DNA of 5,193 bases from JBFWNZ01 sp050250795 (GTDB lineage Bacteria; Pseudomonadota; Alphaproteobacteria; UBA8366), in contig JBFWNZ010000286.1 in NCBI GenBank assembly GCA_050250795.1, positions 1 to 5,193 of the forward strand, given 5' to 3'. Below, piece after piece: positions 1 to 5,193 of the stretch. Under the pieces are notes generated by a model. It saw only the letters and a program-made list of their open reading frames with translations, ran no database searches and had not been told where the DNA came from. The position numbers and the translations under genes are program-made. Every line of letters starts with the position of its first letter. Within the stretch, counting starts at the first letter, position 1.

Positions 1-1191
1 GGAGCCGGCGACGCCGACATGCTGATTGCGGTCACCTACGCCGACGAAGTGAACATGGTCGCCTGCCAGGTGGCGCATTCCCTGTTCAACGTGCCGACGA
101 AGATCGCGCGCATCCGCCAGCAGAGCTATCTCGATCCCATGTGGGCCGACCTGTTCAGCCGCGACCACATGCCCATCGATTTCATCATCTCGCCCGAGAT
201 CGAGGTCGCCCGCGCCATTGCCCGGCGCCTTGCGGTGCCGGGAACCTTCGACATGATTCCGCTCGCGGACGACCGGGTGCGGGTGGTCGGGGTGCGCTGC
301 ACGGAGAGTTGCCCCATCGTCAACACGCCGCTTCGCCAGCTGACGGAGCTGTTCCCCGATCTGCATGTCACGGTCGTGGGCATCACGCGCGGCGAGCGGT
401 CCTATGTTCCGAAGGACACCGACCAGATGCTGCCCGGCGACGAGGTCTATTTCGTCGCGGATACCCAGCATGTCGGCCGGGCCCTGGCGGCATTCGGCCA
501 TGCCGAAAAGGAATCCCATCGCATCCTGATCATCGGCGGCGGGAATATCGGGCTCTATCTCGCGCTGGAGATCGAGCAGACGACGGAGATCGCCGCCCGG
601 CTGATCGAACTCGACCGGAGCCGCGCCCGCCGGATCGCCGAACGGGTCTCCTCGACGGTGGTGACGCATGGCGATGCGCTCGATTCCGAAATCCTGGAAG
701 AGGCGGGCATCGCGACCGCGGACACCGTGGTGGCCGTCACCAATGACGACGAGACCAATATCCTTGCCGCATTGCTGGCCAAACGCTACGGCGTGGCACG
801 GACCATCGCGCTGGTGAACAAGACGACCTATACGCCGTTGATCACCACCCTGGGCATCGATGCGCTGGTGAACCCGCGAGCGATTACGGTGTCGACGATT
901 CTGCAGCATGTGCGCCGCGGCCGGATCAGGTCGGTCCATGCGCTGCGCGACGGCTTTGCCGAGGTGATCGAGGCGGAAGCCTTGGAGACCTCGTTCATGG
1001 TGGGCCGGGAGGTTCGCGAACTCAAGCTGCCGGCCGGCGTCCTGATCGGGGCCGTCGTCCGCAATGGAACCGTGCTGCTGCCCAGCGCGTCGACCACCAT
1101 CGAGGCGAAGGACCGGATCATCCTTCTGGTGGCGGCGGAATCGGTGAAGAAGGTCGAACGCCTGTTCTCCGTCAGTCTCGAATTCTTCTGA
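1..1191 (+). CDS. trkA: TrkA, NAD-binding regulatory subunit of Trk potassium uptake (5' partial)
   Basis: TrkA is the peripheral cytoplasmic RCK protein that binds NAD(H) or nucleotides and gates the TrkH/TrkG potassium channel. The frame is open from base 1, and the codons before the first ATG (base 19) read GAGDAD, which continues a family-typical stretch into MLIAVTYADEVNMV. That ATG is therefore internal. There are 396 codons here against about 458 residues in E. coli TrkA, so about 60 N-terminal residues, including the first Rossmann glycine motif, lie upstream. Visible in order: the end of the first RCK-N domain; a first TrkA-C domain (about codons 90-155); the second Rossmann fold with GGGNIG at codons 179-184 (bases 535-552), the acidic LIELD strand, and VVAVTNDDETN; and a C-terminal TrkA-C domain to the TGA at 1189. 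dat follows after 24 bp with no terminator. In alphaproteobacteria trkA commonly follows ntrYX, which cannot be checked here. Identification is firm. Confidence 0.95.
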   Translation, partial: GAGDADMLIAVTYADEVNMVACQVAHSLFNVPTKIARIRQQSYLDPMWADLFSRDHMPIDFIISPEIEVARAIARRLAVPGTFDMIPLADDRVRVVGVRCTESCPIVNTPLRQLTELFPDLHVTVVGITRGERSYVPKDTDQMLPGDEVYFVADTQHVGRALAAFGHAEKESHRILIIGGGNIGLYLALEIEQTTEIAARLIELDRSRARRIAERVSSTVVTHGDALDSEILEEAGIATADTVVAVTNDDETNILAALLAKRYGVARTIALVNKTTYTPLITTLGIDALVNPRAITVSTILQHVRRGRIRSVHALRDGFAEVIEAEALETSFMVGREVRELKLPAGVLIGAVVRNGTVLLPSASTTIEAKDRIILLVAAESVKKVERLFSVSLEFF

Positions 1192-1215
1192 TCCCCTGCT
1201 TTCGGATACCGACCC

Positions 1216-2073
1216 ATGCCGCGTTTCGCCTATGTCAACGGCCGCTACCTGCCTCATCCCAAGGCTTGCGTGCATGTCGAGGATCGCGGCTATCAGTTCG
1301 GCGACGGCGTCTATGAGGTCGTGGCCATTCTCGATGGCTGTCCGATCGACGAAGCGCTGCATCTGGACCGGCTGGAGCGTTCGCTGCGCGAGTTGCGGAT
1401 CGCGATGCCGATGACGCGCGCGGCGCTGACGATGGCGATGCGCGAACTCGTGCGCCGCAACGGCATCCGGAACGGGCTCGTCTACATGCAGGTCACGCGC
1501 GGCGTGGCCCCGCGCGATCACAAATTTCCGACGCAGTCCGATCCCAGCCTCGTGATGACCACGAAACGGATGTCGCATGAACGCCACCGCCATGCGGCGG
1601 CCGGGGTGAGCGTCATCACCATTCCCGATATCCGCTGGAAGCGCTGCGACATCAAGAGCGTGTCGCTGCTTCCGAACTGCCTGGGCAAGCAGCAGGCGGT
1701 GGAGGCCGGGGCCTATGAGGCGTGGCAGGTGGACGATGAGGGGCTGGTGACGGAAGGCACGTCCAGCAACGCGTGGATCGTCACCCAGGACGGACACCTG
1801 CTGACCCGTGCGACCGGAAACGAGATTCTCAGCGGCATCACGCGTGCCAGCATCCTGCGTCTCGCGGAAGAGGAGGGCCTGGCCATCGAGGAGCGGCCAT
1901 TCTCGGTGGAAGAGGCGAAGGCGGCGCGCGAGGCGTTTCTGTCCAGTGCGACCTCCTTCGTCACGCCGGTGGTGCGGATCGACGGGGCGGTGCTGGGCGA
2001 TGGCCGTCCCGGCCCGCTGACGCGGCGTCTGACCGAATGGTACTGGTCGTATTCGAGCGGGGGCCGGGCATGA
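1216..2073 (+). CDS. dat: D-amino-acid aminotransferase (PLP fold type IV)
   Basis: A 285-residue cytoplasmic class IV aminotransferase. The D-amino-acid transaminase family exchanges amino groups between D-alanine or D-glutamate and 2-oxo acids, so it can feed D-Glu and D-Ala to peptidoglycan or recycle them. Motifs closely match the Bacillus enzyme as I remember it: EDRGYQFGDGVYEVV (residues 22-36; Tyr33 matches Tyr31), the carboxylate-trap pair in APRDHKFP (Arg100 and His102 match Arg98 and His100), PLP lysine Lys147 in RCDIKS, Glu180 in TEGTSSN contacting the pyridine nitrogen, and phosphate-binding GIT (207-209) and SSATS (243-247). The RxH pair favours D-amino-acid rather than branched-chain (IlvE) or aminodeoxychorismate lyase (PabC) activity. 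The ATG start places the N-terminus just where the family begins; the ribosome site is weak (GGA at 1204-1206). The stop overlaps the next gene. Fold is certain; substrate is inferred from motifs. Confidence 0.92.
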   Translation: MPRFAYVNGRYLPHPKACVHVEDRGYQFGDGVYEVVAILDGCPIDEALHLDRLERSLRELRIAMPMTRAALTMAMRELVRRNGIRNGLVYMQVTRGVAPRDHKFPTQSDPSLVMTTKRMSHERHRHAAAGVSVITIPDIRWKRCDIKSVSLLPNCLGKQQAVEAGAYEAWQVDDEGLVTEGTSSNAWIVTQDGHLLTRATGNEILSGITRASILRLAEEEGLAIEERPFSVEEAKAAREAFLSSATSFVTPVVRIDGAVLGDGRPGPLTRRLTEWYWSYSSGGRA

Positions 2074-2741
2074 CGGGCGGACAGGCGGCGCTGCCCCGGC
2101 CACGGGCCATTGTCTTCGATTGGGACAACACGCTGGTCGATAGCTGGCAGACCATTCACGGTGCCCTTGTGACCACCTTCGAGGCGATGGGGCATGAACC
2201 CTGGACGCTGGAGGAGACGCGGGCCCGCGTTCGCACCTCGCTGCGGGACGGGTTTCCCGGCCTGTTCGCGGAACGCTGGGAGGAAGCGGCCAAGGTGTTC
2301 TACGCGGCCTACGAGGCCGTGCATCTCGAGCGGCTGACGCCACTGCCGGGGGCGGCAACATTGCTGGAGGCGCTGGCCGGCCGCGGCGACCTGCATCTGG
2401 CCGTCGTCAGCAACAAGCGCGGCAAGATCCTGCGGCTCGAAGCCGGCCATCTGCGCTGGGACCGGCATTTCCGGGCGCTGGTCGGCGCCGGGGACGCGGC
2501 GCGCGACAAACCGGCGCCGGACCCCCTGGCCCTCGCGCTTCTGGACGGTGCGGTCCCGGCCGGACCTGACGTGTGGTATGTCGGCGACGCGGATATCGAC
2601 ATGGAGTTCGCCTGCCGGACGGGATGCACGCCCGTGCTGCTGTCGCCGGCGCCGGTCGCCGAAGGACAGTTCGGCAGCTATGCGCCCGCCGCAACCTTCG
2701 GCGGATGCGAAGCGCTGGCAGCCTATATCGATCGACTGTAA
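2070..2741 (+). CDS. HAD-superfamily hydrolase, phosphoglycolate-phosphatase-like
   Basis: A 223-residue soluble haloacid-dehalogenase-type phosphatase. All four catalytic motifs are present: motif I DWDNTLVD (nucleophile Asp17, acid/base Asp19), motif II VVSNK (Ser114), motif III lysine in RDKPAPDP (Lys147), and motif IV GDADID (Asp173 and Asp177 for Mg2+). Residues about 25-90 between motifs I and II form a helical C1-type cap, as in Gph, PGMB and phosphonatase relatives. The ATG lies in an ATGA overlap with the dat stop, so translation is probably coupled; a G-rich run at 2059-2063 could help ribosome binding. The frame is open further upstream, but that part reads through dat and is a shadow. 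Substrate cannot be told from sequence: phosphoglycolate is the default family guess, and a sugar or nucleotide phosphate is equally possible. There is no signal peptide or membrane segment. The active site is intact, so it is probably a working enzyme. Confidence 0.88.
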   Translation: MTGGQAALPRPRAIVFDWDNTLVDSWQTIHGALVTTFEAMGHEPWTLEETRARVRTSLRDGFPGLFAERWEEAAKVFYAAYEAVHLERLTPLPGAATLLEALAGRGDLHLAVVSNKRGKILRLEAGHLRWDRHFRALVGAGDAARDKPAPDPLALALLDGAVPAGPDVWYVGDADIDMEFACRTGCTPVLLSPAPVAEGQFGSYAPAATFGGCEALAAYIDRL

Positions 2742-2759
2742 GGTGTGACCACGACCCTA

Positions 2760-2790
2760 TTGTTAACCCTTCCGGAACGGCCCATATATC
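2760..2790 (+). promoter_or_regulatory. Candidate hfq promoter
   Basis: The 111-bp gap between the HAD gene and hfq contains TTGTTA (2760-2765) and, 17-18 bp on, CATATAT (2783-2789), a plausible but weak -35/-10 pair. The stretch CATATATCGG differs at one defined position from the alphaproteobacterial sigma-32 -10 pattern CYTATnTnnG as I remember it, and resembles the stronger groL -10 in this window (CTTATATGCG). The -35 is poor for sigma-32. A start site would fall near 2796-2798, giving a leader of about 55 nt. No terminator separates this site from the upstream genes, so read-through from trkA-dat is equally possible. Confidence 0.35.
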
Positions 2791-2797
2791 GGGGCGA

Positions 2798-2827
2798 GGG
2801 GTTGCACGGGTTGCGGTGGTAAACCCC
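2798..2827 (+). other. Possible alternative hairpins in the hfq leader
   Basis: GGGGTT (2798-2803) can pair with AACCCC (2822-2827) across an 18-nt loop. A second copy of the motif, GGGTT (2808-2812, part of a GGGTTGC direct repeat at 2799-2805 and 2808-2814), can pair with the same AACCC (2822-2826) across a 9-nt loop. The two pairings exclude each other. Both end shortly before the hfq ribosome binding site. There is no U-tract, so this is not a terminator. The stems are short and could be chance in GC-rich DNA. Confidence 0.25.
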
Positions 2828-2828
2828 A

Positions 2829-2844
2829 AAGAAGAACAAGGGGA
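2829..2844 (+). promoter_or_regulatory. hfq ribosome binding site with overlapping ARN tract
   Basis: AAGGGGA (2838-2844) lies 8 nt before the hfq ATG and is the best Shine-Dalgarno of the first five genes. It is preceded by an A-rich tract that reads AAG-AAG-AAC-AAG (2829-2840): four consecutive A-R-N triplets, the pattern bound by the distal face of Hfq, with the last triplet forming part of the Shine-Dalgarno. The ribosome-site call is firm; Hfq binding here is inference, based on the known translational autorepression of hfq in E. coli. Confidence 0.8.
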
Positions 2845-2852
2845 TCACGGCC

Positions 2853-3110
2853 ATGTCGTCAGACAAGAGCCAGAACTTGCAGGATGTATTCCTGAACAAT
2901 GTCCGTAAGGCCAAGATGCCGGTCACGATCTTTCTCGTGAACGGCGTGAAGCTGCAGGGCATCATCACATGGTTCGACAATTTCTGCGTCTTGCTGCGCC
3001 GCGATGCGCATTCGCAGCTTGTCTACAAGCATGCGATTTCGACGGTAATGCCCGCACAGCCGGTGCAGCTGTTCGACCCCAAGTCTGAAAGTGGCGACGC
3101 CGAAGGCTGA
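2853..3110 (+). CDS. hfq: RNA chaperone Hfq
   Basis: An 85-residue Sm-like protein that forms a hexameric ring and pairs small RNAs with mRNAs, affecting translation and decay; in alphaproteobacteria it also supports nitrogen-fixation control (NrfA of Azorhizobium). Sm1 spans about residues 10-50 and Sm2 holds the signature YKHAIST (58-64). RNA-contact residues compared with E. coli: Gln10 (Gln8), Asp11 (Asp9), Arg18 and Lys19 on the rim (Arg16, Arg17), Val32 and Lys33 (Ile30, Lys31), Lys59 and His60 (Lys56, His57). Phe27 replaces Tyr25 on the distal face, and the loop before Sm2 (RRDAHSQ) has one extra residue; both are usual in alphaproteobacteria. The C-tail is short and acidic (SESGDAEG), unlike the long E. 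coli tail. The ATG has a strong ribosome site 8 nt upstream. hflX follows directly or overlaps, which is the classic hfq-hflX order. Confidence 0.97.
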   Translation: MSSDKSQNLQDVFLNNVRKAKMPVTIFLVNGVKLQGIITWFDNFCVLLRRDAHSQLVYKHAISTVMPAQPVQLFDPKSESGDAEG

Positions 3111-3123
3111 GTCCGGCGGCGAC

Positions 3124-4425
3124 ATGTCGCAGGGCGCGATTCGCGAAGAGCGGGTTGTCGTCCTGCGGCCGGAGAGGGGGCGTGCGGGCTCCGCCGGAGC
3201 ACCTGCACGCGACGACGTCGCGCGCCTGAACGAAGCCATCGGTCTGGCAGAAGCCATCGGGCTTGCCGTCCTGCATGCGGAAAGCGTGCGGGTGGGGCGC
3301 GTGCGTCCCTCGACATATCTGGGCAGCGGAACGGTCGAACGGATCGCCGACCTGATCGAGGCGCATGAGGCCGACCTGGTCGTGTTCGACGGTGCGCTCA
3401 GCCCGGTTCAGCAACGCAACCTGGAGCGGGCCTGGCGCTGCAAGGTGATCGACCGTACGGGGCTGATCCTCGAGATTTTCGGTGCCCGCGCGCGGACCCA
3501 TGAGGGCCGGTTGCAGGTCGAGCTGGCGGCGCTGAGTTTCCAGCGATCCCGGCTGGTCCGAAGCTGGACGCATCTGGAGCGGCAGCGCGGCGGCTTCGGC
3601 TTCCTGGGCGGTCCCGGCGAAAGCCAGATCGAGATGGACCGGCGCCTGATCGACGAACGGCTGGTGAAGCTGCGGCAGGAACTGTCGGACGTGCAGCGGA
3701 CGCGGGCGCTGCACCGCCGCGCCCGCCAGCGCATCCCGGCGCCCATCGTGACCCTGGTGGGCTATACCAATGCCGGAAAATCGACGCTGTTCAACCGACT
3801 GACCGACGCGTCCGTCTTTGCCGAAAATCAGCTGTTTGCGACCCTGGACCCCACCATGCGCCGGGTCCGGATGCCGTCGGGGCGCGAAGTGATCCTGTCG
3901 GATACGGTCGGGTTCATCTCGGAGCTACCCACGGAGCTGATCGCAGCCTTCCGCGCGACCCTGGAGGAAGTTTCCGAGGCGGATGTCGTGATCCATGTGC
4001 GCGACATCGCGAATCCGGAGACCGAGGCCCAGGCGGAGGATGTCGAGGCCGTCCTGTCGGCCATCGGATTGCGCGAGGATGCGGTCCGTCTCGAAGCCTG
4101 GAACAAGATCGACCTCCTGGCGTCGATGGACCGGGAGGAATGGGATGAAAGGGCGTTGCGGCGGCCCGACGCGATTGCGATCTCGGCTGCGACGGGCGAA
4201 GGGTGCCAGGAACTTCTGGCGGCCATCGAGCGGTCGCTCGACCGCACGCGGCAGATCCGTCATTTCGATGTGGCGCTCGCGAACGGTGCGGCCATTGCCT
4301 GGCTCTATGCGCATGGCCGCGTCGTCACCCGCCGGGACGACGAGGTTTTGGCGCGGCTGGATGTCGCCATCGATCCGGCCGACGCGGCCCGATTCCTCCA
4401 GAGATTCCCGCAATCGACTTTGTAG
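3124..4425 (+). CDS. hflX: GTPase HflX, ribosome-splitting/rescue factor
   Basis: HflX is a translational GTPase that binds the 50S subunit and splits stalled or heat-damaged 70S ribosomes. Numbering from ATG 3124 (433 residues): N-terminal domain with the conserved LSPVQQRNLE (92-101); a linker with the family signature GGFGFLGGPGES (156-167) and a following Arg-rich helical segment; then the G domain with G1 GYTNAGKST (213-221), G2 TLDPT (240-244), G3 DTVGF (260-264), G4 NKID (327-330) and G5 SAA (354-356); and a C-terminal domain to the TAG at 4423. The start is uncertain. ATG 3124 lies 13 bp after the hfq stop with a weak GGCGG upstream; GTG 3091, in the same frame, would add 11 residues and overlap hfq by 20 bp, also without a clear ribosome site. 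I prefer the ATG because the added residues look non-conserved. Either start would suggest translational coupling to hfq. No terminator follows before the groL promoter. Confidence 0.95.
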   Translation: MSQGAIREERVVVLRPERGRAGSAGAPARDDVARLNEAIGLAEAIGLAVLHAESVRVGRVRPSTYLGSGTVERIADLIEAHEADLVVFDGALSPVQQRNLERAWRCKVIDRTGLILEIFGARARTHEGRLQVELAALSFQRSRLVRSWTHLERQRGGFGFLGGPGESQIEMDRRLIDERLVKLRQELSDVQRTRALHRRARQRIPAPIVTLVGYTNAGKSTLFNRLTDASVFAENQLFATLDPTMRRVRMPSGREVILSDTVGFISELPTELIAAFRATLEEVSEADVVIHVRDIANPETEAQAEDVEAVLSAIGLREDAVRLEAWNKIDLLASMDREEWDERALRRPDAIAISAATGEGCQELLAAIERSLDRTRQIRHFDVALANGAAIAWLYAHGRVVTRRDDEVLARLDVAIDPADAARFLQRFPQSTL

Positions 4426-4434
4426 TCCGTTCCG

Positions 4435-4466
4435 GTTGACTTGGATGAGACCGCTCCTTATATGCG
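4435..4466 (+). promoter_or_regulatory. groL promoter, housekeeping and sigma-32-like
   Basis: TTGACT (4436-4441) and TATATG (4459-4464) are separated by 17 bp, a good housekeeping pair. The same bases match the alphaproteobacterial heat-shock pattern as I remember it: GTTGAC (4435-4440) against CTTGAC, and CTTATATGCG (4457-4466) fits CYTATnTnnG at every defined position, with a 16-bp spacer, slightly shorter than usual. The start site would fall near 4471, at the left edge of the CIRCE element, so HrcA would block initiation. The promoter lies entirely in the gap after hflX. Confidence 0.75.
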
Positions 4467-4467
4467 G

Positions 4468-4494
4468 TCAGCACTCTCCATGTGAGAGTGCTAA
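4468..4494 (+). promoter_or_regulatory. CIRCE operator (HrcA binding site)
   Basis: TCAGCACTC (4468-4476), a 9-bp spacer, then GAGTGCTAA (4486-4494). The consensus is TTAGCACTC-N9-GAGTGCTAA, so 17 of 18 arm positions match (T to C at the second base). The symmetry extends into the spacer: AGCACTCTC (4470-4478) pairs perfectly with GAGAGTGCT (4484-4492) around a 5-base loop, so the transcript can also form a hairpin at its 5' end. HrcA binds CIRCE as a repressor and is released on heat shock, its activity depending on GroEL. The position directly after the -10 box fits repression of groL. Confidence 0.95.
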
Positions 4495-4498
4495 CAGT

Positions 4499-4536
4499 AT
4501 GGCGCGGCGCGGCGCTGCCGGTCCTTCTGGCGCCAT
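4499..4536 (+). other. GC-rich inverted repeat in the groL leader
   Basis: Three perfect tandem copies of GGCGC (4501-4515) are followed by GCGCCAT (4530-4536). The longest pairing is ATGGCGC (4499-4505) with GCGCCAT, 7 bp around a 24-nt loop, but each GGCGC copy can pair with GCGCC (4530-4534), giving three stem registers. Together with the CIRCE hairpin this makes most of the roughly 95-nt groL leader potentially structured. It is not a terminator (no U-tract), and it leaves the ribosome site at 4555-4559 unpaired in the simplest fold. No function can be assigned from sequence. Confidence 0.4.
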
Positions 4537-4554
4537 CGGGGACATTCAAGGAAC

Positions 4555-4559
4555 AGGAG
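4555..4559 (+). promoter_or_regulatory. groL ribosome binding site
   Basis: AGGAG lies 6 nt before the groL ATG at 4566, with a second purine block AAGGA at 4548-4552. This strong, well-spaced site fixes the groL start. AAGGA could pair with TCCTT at 4522-4526 in the leader (5 bp), but the nearer AGGAG stays free. Confidence 0.85.
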
Positions 4560-4565
4560 CCGATC

Positions 4566-5193
<628 letters not shown>

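Noticed and set aside
19..21. ATG at 19 as the start of trkA
   Set aside because: The codons before it continue the TrkA family sequence and the N-terminal Rossmann motif is missing, so the gene begins before the window.
141..746. 201-residue plus-strand open frame inside trkA
   Set aside because: The +2 shadow of trkA; rich in Arg, Pro and Gly with no domain.
1713..2468. 251-residue minus-strand open frame opposite dat and the HAD gene
   Set aside because: It is antisense to intact catalytic motifs in both genes and has no family resemblance or ribosome site of note.
2762..2769. GTTAACCC as a CtrA half site
   Set aside because: Only TTAACC of the half site is present and no second TTAA lies at the right spacing.
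2965..3714. 249-residue minus-strand open frame opposite hfq and hflX
   Set aside because: No motif is recognisable, it is fully antisense to two conserved genes, and composition is typical of a GC-rich shadow frame.

Overview
The window looks like chromosomal DNA from a high-GC alphaproteobacterium. The evidence is the trkA–dat–HAD–hfq–hflX gene order, an alphaproteobacterial-type Hfq (Phe at the Tyr25 position, RRDAHSQLVYKH loop), and a groL promoter with a CIRCE operator. A member of the Rhodospirillales, perhaps Acetobacteraceae-like, is my best guess from memory of synteny and protein flavour, and it is tentative. All recognisable genes are on the + strand, the spacing is tight, and I see no mobile element, tRNA, rRNA or CRISPR array.

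Layout: (1) 1-1191 is the 3' part of trkA, the cytoplasmic NAD-binding regulator of Trk potassium uptake; its first ~60 codons lie before the window. (2) 1216-2073 encodes a D-amino-acid aminotransferase (dat). (3) 2070-2741 encodes a HAD phosphatase-like protein that starts inside the dat stop codon. (4) 2742-2852 is a short intergenic leader with a weak candidate promoter, possible hairpins and an A-rich tract running into the hfq ribosome binding site. (5) 2853-3110 is hfq, followed at once by (6) hflX, whose start is ambiguous (GTG 3091 or ATG 3124) and which ends at 4425. (7) 4426-4565 holds a good heat-shock-type promoter, a near-perfect CIRCE element and a GC-rich structured leader. (8) 4566-5193 is the 5' part of groL, cut by the window end at residue 209.

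How the genes fit together: trkA, dat and the HAD gene appear to form one transcription unit (24-bp gap, then an ATGA overlap), which may continue into hfq-hflX. In other alphaproteobacteria this block usually follows the ntrYX nitrogen-sensing genes, which would lie upstream of this window; that is established knowledge plus inference. The last part is a separate heat-shock unit. hfq (RNA chaperone), hflX (ribosome-splitting GTPase) and groL (chaperonin) make a stress-oriented neighbourhood, but no shared control is shown.

I do not see an undescribed system here. The points most worth a second look are that groL has its own CIRCE-controlled promoter with no groES in front of it, the four consecutive ARN triplets that run into the hfq Shine-Dalgarno (possible autoregulation), and a register-shifting hairpin in the groL leader.
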